Shown here piece after piece: positions 33,255-42,587 of a stretch of DNA of 64,000 bases. The DNA comes from Pseudomonas sp. B28(2017) (GTDB lineage Bacteria; Pseudomonadota; Gammaproteobacteria; Pseudomonadales; Pseudomonadaceae). Numbering within the stretch: the first letter of the stretch is position 1; every line of letters begins with the position of its first letter. The DNA lies in the NCBI RefSeq assembly GCF_002113025.1, contig NZ_NEJH01000001.1, positions 372,001 to 436,000 of the forward strand, read 5' to 3'. The position numbers were made by a program, and so were the translations under genes. The notes under the pieces were generated by a model. That model saw only the letters and a program-made list of their open reading frames with translations, was not told the origin of the DNA and ran no database searches.

Positions 33255-33595
33255 TCCCTGGGCTCCCGGCCATCCACATGGTCGGTGCCGGTCAGGCCCC
33301 GGGAGGCCAGCAGCACCACCAGAAACAGCGCGGTCATGGCGAAGCTGATGACGATCGCCGTCAGCACCAGTGCCTGCGGCAACGGGTCGGTGTAATGCAG
33401 CAGGTCCTGAGGTATGCCGTCCTTGATGATCGGTTCCTTGCCGATGAACAGGCTGCCCATGCTGAAAATGAACAGATTGACCCCGTAGGACAACAGGCAC
33501 AGGCCCATGACCACCTGGAACGTCCGTGGGCGCAGGATCAGCCAGACGCCGGACGCGGCCAATACACCGATGGCGATTGCGATGACTTCTTCCAT
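33251..33595 (-). CDS. phaC: Monovalent cation/H+ antiporter subunit C
   Basis: A 114-residue NuoK/MrpC-like subunit with three helices (GVLAASGVWLILRPRTFQVVMG, LLSYGVNLFIFSMG, DPLPQALVLTAIVISFAMTAL). The segment DPLPQALVLTAIVI is a MrpC/NuoK hallmark. Start coincides with the last base of the phaAB stop. Note this is not polyhydroxyalkanoate synthase, which shares the name. Confidence 0.92.
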   Translation of the reverse strand: MEEVIAIAIGVLAASGVWLILRPRTFQVVMGLCLLSYGVNLFIFSMGSLFIGKEPIIKDGIPQDLLHYTDPLPQALVLTAIVISFAMTALFLVVLLASRGLTGTDHVDGREPRE

Positions 33596-36513
33596 CAGAC
33601 GGTTTCCTTGGCGGTAACGGATTTGGGCTGGGCAGCGGTTTTGTGACCCCGCACCGATTGGTGGGCGAGGGCGGTGAGGATCAACAGGGTCGAGCCGACC
33701 ACCACGCCGTACACCCCGATGTCGAAGAACAGCGCGCTGGCCAAGTGAATGTCACCCAGCAGCGGCAACGAGAAATGCCAGGTGTGGGTGGTCAGGAACG
33801 GATAGCCGACCACCATGGCACCCAGGCCGGTGGCCGTGGCGAACAGTAGCCCTGTGCCCATCCAGCGCAGTGGCCGCAGGCTCATTTGCGCCTCGACCCA
33901 CTGCGTGCCGGCGACCATGTATTGCAGGATGAACGCCACCGACATCACCAGTCCGGCGACAAAACCGCCGCCCGGCTGATTGTGCCCACGCATGAACAGA
34001 TAAAACGACACCACCAGCGCCACCGGCAACAGCAGGCGCACCAGCACCGCCGGCACCATCATGAAGCCGAGCGCGGTGTCGCTGGCGTGACGCGGGTTGA
34101 CCAGGTCGGTGACCACATCCGGTGCGAGCAGGCGTTGCTGGGCCGGCAGTTGCAGGCTTTCTTTCGGCGGACGGAAGCGGCGCAGCAGGGCGTACACGGT
34201 CAGGGCCACGGCCACCAGCACGGTGATTTCACCGAGGGTATCGAAGCCACGGAAGTCCACCAGCATCACGTTGACCACGTTGCTGCCGCCGCCTTCGGGC
34301 AAGGCGCGACTCAGGTAGAAGGAGGAAATGTCGTTGGGGGTCTGGCGCGTCAGCATGGCGTAGGCCAACAACGCCATGCCGACACCGACCGAAGTCGACA
34401 GCAGCAAATCGCGGATACGCCGCACCCGCGCCCGGCGCAGGCTGCCTGGCAGCGGCGAAACCTCCTCGATCCGTCGTGGCAGCCAGCGCAGGCCTAGCAG
34501 GATCAGCACCGTGGTCACCACTTCGACCGCCAGTTGGGTCAGGGCCAGGTCCGGCGCCGAAAACCAGACGAAGGTGACGCAGGTCATCAAGCCGCAGACG
34601 CTGACCATGGTCAGGGCCGCGAGCCGGTGATACTTGGCCTGGTAGGCCGCACCAAGGGCGCAGGCAATGGCCAGCAACCACAGGGTGACGAAGACGATCG
34701 ATCCGGGGATTTTCGGCCGGTCACCCCAGTGAAGGCTGCTGTGCAGCATGGGAATCAACCCGGCCAGCACGGCGGCAAGCACCACCAGGAACAACTGCAT
34801 TTGCAGGCGCCTGGTACCAATCCGCGACTCCAGGCGACGGGCCAGGCGCATGGTGGCGACCAGTGCGTATTCGAACAGGTGCTTGCCGTCCAGGCGACCG
34901 ATGACGGGCGGACGGTTGAAGCGTCCGCGCTTGAATTGATTGCGCAGCAGCAGATAGAGCACGGTGCCGCAGGACAACGCGATCAGGCTCATGATCATCG
35001 GTGCGTTCAGGCCGTGCCAGATGGCCAGGCTGTATTCGGGCAGCGTGCCGCCGACCACCGGTTGCGCCGCCGCCGCGAGCAGCGGGCCGACCACCTGGGC
35101 CGGGAAGATCCCCACCAGCAGGCAGGTGAACACCAGCAACTCGACCGGCGCGCGCATCCAGCGCGGTGGCTCGTGGGGCGTGTGCGGCAGGTCGGTCGCG
35201 GGCGGACCGAAGAACACATCCACGGTGAAACGCAGGGAGTAAGCCACGCTGAAGGTACCGGCAATCGTTGCCACGATCGGCAAGCTCAGTTCGACCCAGC
35301 GTGTGGCATTGATGAACACGGTTTCGGCGAAGAACATTTCCTTGGACAGGAAACCGTTGAGCAACGGTACCCCGGCCATCGAGGCGCTGGCGACCATGGC
35401 CAGGGTGGCGGTAAACGGCATCAGCTTGTACAGGCCACTGAGCTTGCGGATGTCGCGGGTGCCACTTTCGTGGTCGATGATCCCGGCGGCCATGAACAGC
35501 GAGGCCTTGAACGTCGCATGGTTGAGGATATGGAACACCGCGGCGACGGCTGCCAGTGGGCTGTTCAAGCCGAGCAACAGTGTGATCAGACCGAGGTGGC
35601 TGATGGTCGAGTAGGCCAGCAGTCCTTTGAGGTCGTTCTGGAACATCGCGCAGTACGCCCCGAGCAACAGGGTGCAGGCACCGGCGCCGCTGACGATGTA
35701 GAACCATTCTTCACTGCCCGAAAGCGAAGGCCATAGCCGCGCGAGCAGAAACACTCCGGCCTTGACCATGGTCGCCGAGTGCAAGTACGCCGACACGGGG
35801 GTCGGCGCGGCCATGGCGTGTGGCAGCCAGAAATGGAAGGGGAATTGCGCGCTTTTGCTCAGGGCGCCGATCAGGATCAGGGGCAACAGAATCGGGTAGA
35901 GGGCATGGGCACGAATCAGATCGCCCGCAGCCAGGACCTTGTCCAGGTCATAGCTGCCGACCACATGGCCAAGCAGCATGACCCCCGCCAGCAGGCATAA
36001 ACCGCCCGCACCGGTCACCATCAGTGCCATGTAGGCGCCGCGCCGGGCATCGGCGCGATGGTGCCAGTAGCCAATCAACAGGAACGAGAAGAGGCTGGTC
36101 AGCTCCCAGAAAAACACGATCTGGATCAGGTTGCCGGAGATCACCAGCCCGAGCATGGCGCCCATGAAGGCCAGGAAAAACGCGAAGAATCGTGGCACCG
36201 GATCGTTCGGTGACATGTAGTAGCGGGCGTACAGCGAAACCAGGGTGCCAATGCCCAGCACGAGCATGGAGAACAGCCAGGCGAAACCGTCCATGCGCAG
36301 GACGAAGTTCAGGCCCAGGCTGGGCAGCCAGGAAAACTCTTCGCGAATTACGCCACCATGGGCGATCTGCGGGTACAGGAGCGCGACCTGAAGGGTGCCG
36401 ATAAGGGCGATCAGGCCTGCCAGCAGGGACTCGGCGTTACGTGCATTGTGCGGCAACACGGCCGCCAAACAGCTGCCTATGAAAGGCAGAAGCAGTAGAA
36501 CTATCAGGGACAT
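33595..36513 (-). CDS. phaAB: Fused monovalent cation/H+ antiporter subunits A and B
   Basis: A 972-residue membrane protein. Residues 1 to about 500 are the NuoL/MrpA core (FFWELTSLFSFLLIGYWHH with conserved Glu near 137; LPHAMAAPTPVSAYLHSATMVKAGVFLLARLWPSL near 228). The middle MbhD/E-like part is followed, from about 815 to 960, by the MrpB domain (RLLLPVALVVSFYLFMRGHNQPGGGFVAGLV). The fusion defines a Group 2 (Pha/Sha) Mrp antiporter encoded by six genes. The complex exchanges Na+ or K+ for H+ and supports pH and salt tolerance. It is first in the operon; the promoter lies in 36514-36600. Confidence 0.93.
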   Translation of the reverse strand: MSLIVLLLLPFIGSCLAAVLPHNARNAESLLAGLIALIGTLQVALLYPQIAHGGVIREEFSWLPSLGLNFVLRMDGFAWLFSMLVLGIGTLVSLYARYYMSPNDPVPRFFAFFLAFMGAMLGLVISGNLIQIVFFWELTSLFSFLLIGYWHHRADARRGAYMALMVTGAGGLCLLAGVMLLGHVVGSYDLDKVLAAGDLIRAHALYPILLPLILIGALSKSAQFPFHFWLPHAMAAPTPVSAYLHSATMVKAGVFLLARLWPSLSGSEEWFYIVSGAGACTLLLGAYCAMFQNDLKGLLAYSTISHLGLITLLLGLNSPLAAVAAVFHILNHATFKASLFMAAGIIDHESGTRDIRKLSGLYKLMPFTATLAMVASASMAGVPLLNGFLSKEMFFAETVFINATRWVELSLPIVATIAGTFSVAYSLRFTVDVFFGPPATDLPHTPHEPPRWMRAPVELLVFTCLLVGIFPAQVVGPLLAAAAQPVVGGTLPEYSLAIWHGLNAPMIMSLIALSCGTVLYLLLRNQFKRGRFNRPPVIGRLDGKHLFEYALVATMRLARRLESRIGTRRLQMQLFLVVLAAVLAGLIPMLHSSLHWGDRPKIPGSIVFVTLWLLAIACALGAAYQAKYHRLAALTMVSVCGLMTCVTFVWFSAPDLALTQLAVEVVTTVLILLGLRWLPRRIEEVSPLPGSLRRARVRRIRDLLLSTSVGVGMALLAYAMLTRQTPNDISSFYLSRALPEGGGSNVVNVMLVDFRGFDTLGEITVLVAVALTVYALLRRFRPPKESLQLPAQQRLLAPDVVTDLVNPRHASDTALGFMMVPAVLVRLLLPVALVVSFYLFMRGHNQPGGGFVAGLVMSVAFILQYMVAGTQWVEAQMSLRPLRWMGTGLLFATATGLGAMVVGYPFLTTHTWHFSLPLLGDIHLASALFFDIGVYGVVVGSTLLILTALAHQSVRGHKTAAQPKSVTAKETV

Positions 36514-36663
36514 AGGCTTCTAATCTGCGGAAGTTTGTGAAGCATCATACGTGCCAGCTCCAGGATCACCAAACGCCAAGCTGTCGCAGAATCCTACACG
36601 GTAGCCGGAAAAGCCCTGATTCACATTGTTTCAGAGGGAATGACTTCAACTGGGTGTTCCCCC

Positions 36664-36685
36664 TTCGCGAGCAGGCTCCTACAGG
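36664..36685. repeat. Solo REP half
   Basis: TTCGCGAGCAGGCTCCTACA, a partial REP core, between the antiporter promoter region and the stop of the AraC regulator. Confidence 0.55.
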
Positions 36686-36701
36686 TTGTCTTGTGCAGGG
36701 T

Positions 36702-37502
36702 TTAGCGGAAGAACTCCCCCGGTGTTTCGCCGAACTGTTGGCGGAAGGCCGCGATAAACGCCGACGTCGAGTCGTAGCCACAGGCCAGCGCGACGTCGGT
36801 CACTCGTTCGCCCTGTTCCAGTGGCGTCAGGGCGCCAAGCAGGCGCAAGCGCTGTCGCCAGGCGCGAAAGGTCAGGCCGGTGTCGCGCAGGAACAGGCGG
36901 CTGAGGGTTTTCTCGGTGACGCCGAATTTGTTGCTCCAGTGACTGAGCGTGGTCTGTTGCTCGGGGTGCGACTCCAGGCTTTGAGCGATCTGTCGCAATC
37001 GGCTGTCCTGAGGCAGCGGCAGCATCAAGTCGATCTGTGGCGCCTCAGCCAACTGATCCAGAATCACCTGGGCCAACCGACCGTGGGGGCCGTTCTGATC
37101 GTATTCCACCGGAATCTGGCTGAAGGCACGGATCAGTTCGCGCAACAAATCGCTGACCCCCAACACATGACAGCCCGGTGGCGCCCACGTCGAGACGCTG
37201 CAATCGATGTACAGGCTGCGCATTTCCGTGCGCGGCGAACTGAACACCCGGTGCGGCATGCCCGCAGGAATCCACACCGCACGTTCCGGCGGGGCCACGA
37301 AACGCCCGACGCCGGTCTGTATTTCGAGCACGCCCTGGATTGCATAGGACAGCTGCACCCACGGGTGGCTGTGGCGCCGGGTCAGTGCGCGATTGGGCAG
37401 CGATTCGGTACGGCCGTAGAGTGGCCGTGGCAGGCTGGACAGCCCGGGAATACTGCGCCGGATACTTTTGTCATGTCCTTTAGGCGGCATCTGGTGGCTC
37501 AT
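36702..37502 (-). CDS. AraC-family regulator with N-terminal cupin
   Basis: A 266-residue regulator. The cupin sensor domain covers about 40-120 (RRHSHPWVQLSYAIQGVLEI, PPERAVWIPAGMPHRV). AraC HTHs lie at about 165-262 (WSNKFGVTEKTLSRLFLRDTGLTFRAWRQRLRLL; VTDVALACGYDSTSAFIAAFRQQFGETPGEFF). This is the NimR/YdeO-like layout. ATG 37502 is chosen; the longer frame covers the divergent transporter promoter. It is divergent from the SLC10-like transporter by 61 bp and probably controls it. Confidence 0.88.
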   Translation of the reverse strand: MSHQMPPKGHDKSIRRSIPGLSSLPRPLYGRTESLPNRALTRRHSHPWVQLSYAIQGVLEIQTGVGRFVAPPERAVWIPAGMPHRVFSSPRTEMRSLYIDCSVSTWAPPGCHVLGVSDLLRELIRAFSQIPVEYDQNGPHGRLAQVILDQLAEAPQIDLMLPLPQDSRLRQIAQSLESHPEQQTTLSHWSNKFGVTEKTLSRLFLRDTGLTFRAWRQRLRLLGALTPLEQGERVTDVALACGYDSTSAFIAAFRQQFGETPGEFFR

Positions 37503-37563
37503 CGGCGTTAGTCGGTAATTCCCAAGCAAGTTAGAGTCGCTTTCATGTACTGGCAACCCCCGG

Positions 37564-38574
37564 ATGATCAAGCCCATGACTCGCCCCCGTCTGTTACCCG
37601 ACAACTTCACCCTGACCCTGATCGGCGTGGTGACGCTCGCCAGCCTGCTGCCCGCCAGCGGCCAGGTCGCGGTCGGTTTTGGCTGGTTGACCAACATCGC
37701 CATCGCATTGTTGTTTTTTCTGCATGGCGCCAAGCTGTCCCGCGAGTCGATCATTGCCGGTGCCGGGCACTGGCGCCTGCATTTGCTGGTGTTCAGCCTG
37801 ACCTTCGTGCTGTTTCCGTTGCTCGGTCTGGCGCTCAAGCCGCTGCTGTCGCCGCTGATTGGCAATGACCTGTACATGGGCATGCTTTACCTGTGTGCGC
37901 TGCCCGCCACGGTGCAGTCGGCGATTGCCTTTACTTCACTGGCGCGGGGCAACATCCCGGCGGCGATTTGCAGCGCGGCGGCGTCCAGCCTGTTCGGGAT
38001 TTTTCTCACGCCGTTGCTGGTGACCCTGCTGCTGAATGTGCACGGCGAAGGCTCCTCGACCCTCGACGCCATCCTCAAGATCAGCGTGCAGTTGCTGCTG
38101 CCGTTCATTGCCGGGCAAATCGCGCGGCGCTGGATCGGCAACTGGGTGGCACGCAACAAGAGCTGGCTGAAGTTTGTCGATCAGGGCTCGATTCTGCTAG
38201 TGGTCTACGGTGCATTCAGCGAGGCGGTGATCGAGGGCCTCTGGCATCAGATTCCGTTGCTGGATCTGCTCGGGCTGGTGGTGGCGTGCTGCGTGGTCCT
38301 GGGGCTGGTGCTGGTGGCTTCGACCGTACTGGGCAAGGCATTCGGATTCAATCAGGAAGACCGCATCACCATTCTTTTCTGTGGCTCGAAGAAAAGCCTG
38401 GCAACCGGTGTGCCGATGGCGCAGGTATTGTTTGCCGGTAGCACCATTGGTGTGCTGATCCTGCCGTTGATGCTGTTCCACCAGATTCAACTGATGGTCT
38501 GTGCGGTGCTGGCGCAGCGTTATGCCAATCGGCCGGAATCGATTCCGGAGCTGATGGCCCAGGTCGATCCCTGA
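37564..38574 (+). CDS. Bile acid:sodium symporter family transporter (YfeH/SLC10A7-like)
   Basis: A 336-residue inner-membrane protein with about ten helices. Family motifs are FLHGAKLSRESI (about 57-68), LPATVQSAIAFTSLARGNIPAAICSAAASSL (about 118-148) and FCGSKKSLATGVPMAQVLF (about 277-295), matching the GSKKxLxxG loop of SLC10A7/YfeH proteins. ATG 37564 or 37576 could be the start. The substrate is unknown. A clear terminator follows. Confidence 0.88.
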   Translation: MIKPMTRPRLLPDNFTLTLIGVVTLASLLPASGQVAVGFGWLTNIAIALLFFLHGAKLSRESIIAGAGHWRLHLLVFSLTFVLFPLLGLALKPLLSPLIGNDLYMGMLYLCALPATVQSAIAFTSLARGNIPAAICSAAASSLFGIFLTPLLVTLLLNVHGEGSSTLDAILKISVQLLLPFIAGQIARRWIGNWVARNKSWLKFVDQGSILLVVYGAFSEAVIEGLWHQIPLLDLLGLVVACCVVLGLVLVASTVLGKAFGFNQEDRITILFCGSKKSLATGVPMAQVLFAGSTIGVLILPLMLFHQIQLMVCAVLAQRYANRPESIPELMAQVDP

Positions 38575-38584
38575 TTCGCCAGCA

Positions 38585-38614
38585 GTGGCGGCTCGAGTGA
38601 GCCGCCACGGTTTT
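38585..38614 (+). terminator. Rho-independent terminator after the SLC10-like transporter
   Basis: GTGGCGGCTC (38585-38594) and GAGCCGCCAC (38599-38608) form a 10-bp stem with a 4-nt loop, followed by GGTTTTA. It starts 10 nt after the stop codon. Confidence 0.75.
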
Positions 38615-38619
38615 ACGGG

Positions 38620-40335
38620 TCAGCGCTTGTCAGCGACCAATGGCGGAGTACGCGGCGGGATCATGCGCTTGCTGCCGGTCGATTCGAACGCCGACGCCAG
38701 GTGCAGCAGTCTGGAGTCGTCATAGGCGCGACCGGCAAACGTCAGGCCGACCGGCATGCCGATGTCCGGCATCACGCCCATCGGCACGGTGACTGTTGGC
38801 ACGCCGAGGTGACGGATAGCGAGGTTGCCGTTGGCGACCCAGACGCCGTTGCTCCAGGCGATATCCGCCGATTGCGGATCGACATCGGCATTCGCCGGTC
38901 CCACATCGGCGACCGTCGGGAACAGCACCGCGTCGAGGCCCAGGCGATCCATCCAGTCTTCCAGATCGATCTTGCGGGTCTTTTCCAGTCCGCGCAGGCC
39001 GTCCGGCACCGTGCTGATCTGGTCCCACGGCGTGATGCCGCGTTCGGCCATGCGCACGTATTCGTCCATGCCGGCGGCGAGGTCCCCCTCGCGGTTGGGC
39101 AGGGTGCCCGGGTCGTGAGGGAAAATCTGCGGGCCGTCGACATCGACGAGGCGATTCAGTTTGGGATCGCCGTTCGCTTGCAGGAAATCATCGAAGGCCC
39201 AGGCGGTCAGGTCCCACAGTTCATGGTGTAAAAATTCTTTGGAGACGATGCCGCGATTGAACACGGTCGGCGCGCCAGGGCGATCGCCCTCGCAATTGGA
39301 AACCAGCGGGAAGTCCACTTCGAGCACTTCGGCACCCGCGGCTTCGAGGGCCTTGCGCGCCTGTTCCCAGAGCCCGATCACCGAAGGACGGGTGTTGATG
39401 CGCTGTCCGGTTGGCCCACCGATGCCCGGCGCTTCGGAGGTGCCCGCTTCAGGGTCGGCGTTGATGTACATGCGCGGAATGCCGAACTTCTTGCCAGCCA
39501 GTGCTTCGCTGTTCGCGGCCAGTGCCACGTAGGATTCTGGACGCACCGAGGACGAACTCGGGATCGGCACCCAAGGTTGCAGGCGCCACAGGTCACCGCG
39601 GGTATCCGGGTCATCGGCGACCACCACGTCGAGCACTTCGAGCAGGTCGGCCATGGTCCGGGCAAACGGCACGACCACGTCCATGGTCGGGGTCAACGGC
39701 CAGTTGCCGCGTACCGAGATCACCCCGCGTGAAGGGGTGTAGGCGCACAAACCATTGTTCGAGGCCGGTCCACGGCCGCTCGACCAGGTTTCTTCCGCCA
39801 GGCCGAAGGCCGAGAAACTGGCCGCGGTCGCCGTGCCGGCACCGTTCGACGAGCCGGAGGCGAAAGGAGCGGTGAGGTAGTCGGCGTTATAAGGGCTCTC
39901 GGCGCGGCCATAGACGCCGCGCTGCATCCCGCCGTTGGCCATCGGCGGCATGTTGGTCTTGCCCAGGCAGATCGCCCCGGCAGCTCGCAGGCGTTCGATG
40001 GTGAACGCATCGCGATAGGCGACCAGGTCCTTGAAGGCCGGGCTTCCGGACGCAGCAGTCAGCCCCTTGACCAGATAACTGTCCTTGGCGGTGTAAGGGA
40101 TGCCGTCCAGCGGTCCCAGCGCCTGGCCCTTGGCGCGACGGGCGTCGGCTGCCCGGGCCTCGGCGAGCGCTTCGGGGTTGCGCACCACGACCGCGTTCAG
40201 GGCAGTGGGGGTTTCGGGGCCGTCATAGGCGTCGATCCGCGCAAGATAAGCCTGGACCAGCTCAACAGACGTGGTCTGGCCGGATTCGAGCGCGGCGCGC
40301 AGTTGGGCAATGGAAACTTCGGTGACTTCGATCAT
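38620..40335 (-). CDS. Amidase signature family protein
   Basis: A 571-residue amidase. The Ser-cisSer-Lys triad candidates are Lys84 (PYTAKDSY), cis-Ser162 (ASGSSNG) and Ser186 (EETWSSGRGP). The usual TDTGGSIR block is changed to EETWSSGR, marking a divergent subgroup. No signal peptide. C-terminal YDDSRLLHLASAFE is typical. It is transcribed in the same direction as the ABC importer but a terminator (40521-40555) and a 260-bp gap separate them, so it has its own promoter. It could hydrolyse an amide imported by that system; inference only. Confidence 0.85.
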   Translation of the reverse strand: MIEVTEVSIAQLRAALESGQTTSVELVQAYLARIDAYDGPETPTALNAVVVRNPEALAEARAADARRAKGQALGPLDGIPYTAKDSYLVKGLTAASGSPAFKDLVAYRDAFTIERLRAAGAICLGKTNMPPMANGGMQRGVYGRAESPYNADYLTAPFASGSSNGAGTATAASFSAFGLAEETWSSGRGPASNNGLCAYTPSRGVISVRGNWPLTPTMDVVVPFARTMADLLEVLDVVVADDPDTRGDLWRLQPWVPIPSSSSVRPESYVALAANSEALAGKKFGIPRMYINADPEAGTSEAPGIGGPTGQRINTRPSVIGLWEQARKALEAAGAEVLEVDFPLVSNCEGDRPGAPTVFNRGIVSKEFLHHELWDLTAWAFDDFLQANGDPKLNRLVDVDGPQIFPHDPGTLPNREGDLAAGMDEYVRMAERGITPWDQISTVPDGLRGLEKTRKIDLEDWMDRLGLDAVLFPTVADVGPANADVDPQSADIAWSNGVWVANGNLAIRHLGVPTVTVPMGVMPDIGMPVGLTFAGRAYDDSRLLHLASAFESTGSKRMIPPRTPPLVADKR

Positions 40336-40520
40336 GCTGCCCCCGCCATTTGCAGGTGGAGGGTCCCAAACACTTCACTTTTCTCGAAATGGACATTCAT
40401 ATCGTTATTCTCGTTGCACTGTGTGGCACCACAGGGTCGGGCGTTAAAAATACTGAGCACTATTTAGCACTAAACCGGGATTTTAGGAATCTGTTGTCCA
40501 ATTTATCTTACAGGCGACAG

Positions 40521-40555
40521 AAAAAAGGCCACCACAACCCGACGTTGTGGTGGCC
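40521..40555 (-). terminator. Rho-independent terminator of the ABC importer operon
   Basis: GGCCACCACAAC (40527-40538) and GTTGTGGTGGCC (40544-40555) form a perfect 12-bp stem with a 5-nt loop; on the minus strand it is followed by six U (A run 40521-40526). It lies 45 bp after the ATPase stop. Confidence 0.9.
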
Positions 40556-40599
40556 CGAGGGTGACTCATTATAGTGGCCCGCACACGCAGGCCAATGGA

Positions 40600-41754
40600 T
40601 CAGTGAGCGCCGGCAGCCTTGTTCAGGTCGCTTTCGGCCCATTCGGTGTACACGCAGGCGTCCGCCGTGGCCCAGCGCACCCTGACCGGGTCACCGGACT
40701 TGAGCGGCATGCCGGCAGCGGACAGTGCCTTGACCGTCATCGAGGTGCCGCCAGCGGTGATCACGCTGCAGGTCTGGCTTTCGCCGAGAAACAGCACTTC
40801 CACGACCTTGGCCGAGACTTCGTTCCAGCCGGCGGCCAGCGGTTCTGCAATGGCTTGTTCATTGCTCAGGGCCAGGGCTTTTTCCGGACGCACCATCAGT
40901 AGCACGTCCTGATTGGTTTGCAGGCCGGCAGTGAGCCGAATCGACAGCGCGTGGCCTTCGAAGGTCGCCACGGCATTACCCTGGGCCTTGAGCTTGAGGA
41001 AGTTCGAGTTGCCGAGGAACGATGCGACAAAGGCGTTCGGCGGGTTCTGGTAAAGGTCATAGCCGCTGCCCAGGCCGACGATCTTGCCGTGGCTGAAGAT
41101 CGCGATGCGCTGGGACAGGCGCATGGCCTCTTCCTGATCGTGGGTCACGTAGACGATGGTGATGCCCAGGCGGCGGTGCAGTTGGCGCAACTCATCCTGC
41201 AAGTCTTCACGCAGTTTTTTATCCAGCGCGCCGAGGGGTTCGTCCATCAGCAGGATGCGTGGCTCATAGACCAGTGCCCGGGAAATGGCCACTCGTTGCT
41301 GCTGGCCGCCGGACAGTTGCGAAGGGCGGCGATGGGCGAATTGCTCCAGTTGCACCAGTTTCAGCATCGCGTCGACACGCTTGTCACGTTCGGTGGCGGC
41401 GAGTTTGCGGATTGCCAACGGGAAGGCAATGTTGTCGCGCACCGACAGATGCGGAAACAGCGAGTAGCGCTGGAACACCATGCCGATGTCGCGTTTGTGT
41501 GGCGGCACGTTGACCAGAGACTGGCCATTGACCAGGATTTCGCCGCTGCTCGGGGTTTCGAAGCCGGCAAGCATCGACAACGTGGTGCTTTTGCCTGAGC
41601 CGCTGGAGCCGAGGAAGGTGAGAAATTCACCGTCCTTGATGTCCAGCGAGATGTTGTCCACGGCGGCAAAGTCGCCGTAGTGCTTGTTCAGGTTACGCAG
41701 GCTGACCAGGGGCTTGTCATTTTGCTGCGCGGAATCTTTGATCACTGCACTCAT
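40600..41754 (-). CDS. ABC importer ATP-binding protein (PotA-like)
   Basis: A 384-residue ATPase of the spermidine/putrescine/iron type. Walker A is GSSGSGKST (49-57), signature LSGGQQQR near 142, Walker B ILLMDEP, and H-loop YVTHDQEEA. A TOBE-type regulatory domain fills the last 120 residues. AGGAG precedes ATG 41754. Last gene of the four-gene importer operon. Confidence 0.92.
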   Translation of the reverse strand: MSAVIKDSAQQNDKPLVSLRNLNKHYGDFAAVDNISLDIKDGEFLTFLGSSGSGKSTTLSMLAGFETPSSGEILVNGQSLVNVPPHKRDIGMVFQRYSLFPHLSVRDNIAFPLAIRKLAATERDKRVDAMLKLVQLEQFAHRRPSQLSGGQQQRVAISRALVYEPRILLMDEPLGALDKKLREDLQDELRQLHRRLGITIVYVTHDQEEAMRLSQRIAIFSHGKIVGLGSGYDLYQNPPNAFVASFLGNSNFLKLKAQGNAVATFEGHALSIRLTAGLQTNQDVLLMVRPEKALALSNEQAIAEPLAAGWNEVSAKVVEVLFLGESQTCSVITAGGTSMTVKALSAAGMPLKSGDPVRVRWATADACVYTEWAESDLNKAAGAH

Positions 41755-41771
41755 GTCGTACTCCTGGGCGC

Positions 41772-42581
41772 TCAGGCGCTGATTTCGTTGCGCCGGCGCA
41801 GAGCGGCGGCGATCACCATGACCAAAACCGAGAGGCCGATCAGCAGCGTCGAGGCGACGGCGATCACGGGCGTCAGGTCCTGGCGCAGGGTGGTCCACAT
41901 TTTCACGGGAAGGGTTTGCAGGGTCGGGCTGGCCATCATCACGCTCAGCACCACTTCATCCCACGAGACGAGGAACGCGAAGAGGGCGCCGGCCACCATA
42001 CCCGGACGGATCGCCGGGAAGGTCACCTTGAACACCGCTTGCAGACGCGAAGCACCGCAGATCACCGCGGCATCCTCGATCGACTGATCGAACAGCTTCA
42101 GCGAGTTGATGATCGAGATGATGGTGAACGGCAGTGCGACGATGACATGGCTGACCACGAAGGCGAACATGGTCCCGGTGTAACCGAGTTTCAGGAACAG
42201 CGCGTACACCGCCACGGCGATGATCACCAGGGGCACGATCATCGGCAGGGTGAACAGGCCGTAGAGCATCTCCCGGCCGGGGAAACGGCCGCGAACCAGG
42301 GCGAACGCAGTCGGCAGGCCCAATGCGACGGCGAAGAACGTCGTCAGCACCGCAACCTTGAGGCTGGCCATCGCCGCGTTCATCCAGTCGGCATTGGAGA
42401 AGAACTGGCCGTACCATTTCAGCGTCCAGCCCGGAGGCGGGAACACCAGCCATTGTGACGAGCCGAACGACAGCAGCACGATGAACACGATCGGCAGCAG
42501 CAGGAACAGACCGATCAGCCCGGTGGTGGCGTACAGGCCGAAGCGCATGCGCCGGCTCATGGCATTGGGAGTCAGGAGCAT
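41772..42581 (-). CDS. ABC importer permease (PotC-like)
   Basis: A 269-residue permease with six helices and the EAA loop EDAAVICGASRLQAVFKVTFPAIRPG (about 185-212) that contacts the ATPase. 17 bp upstream of the ATPase start and 6 bp behind the other permease. Confidence 0.92.
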   Translation of the reverse strand: MLLTPNAMSRRMRFGLYATTGLIGLFLLLPIVFIVLLSFGSSQWLVFPPPGWTLKWYGQFFSNADWMNAAMASLKVAVLTTFFAVALGLPTAFALVRGRFPGREMLYGLFTLPMIVPLVIIAVAVYALFLKLGYTGTMFAFVVSHVIVALPFTIISIINSLKLFDQSIEDAAVICGASRLQAVFKVTFPAIRPGMVAGALFAFLVSWDEVVLSVMMASPTLQTLPVKMWTTLRQDLTPVIAVASTLLIGLSVLVMVIAAALRRRNEISA

Positions 42582-42587
42582 GACGGC

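Noticed and set aside
31084..33279. 731-codon minus-strand frame spanning phaE and phaD
   Set aside because: Only its last 162 residues are phaE; the remainder reads phaD out of frame (Arg/Ala/Gly-rich), so it is not a fusion.
40350..40574. 74-codon plus-strand frame upstream of the amidase
   Set aside because: It reads across the amidase promoter side and through the terminator stem at 40527-40555; no RBS or family resemblance.
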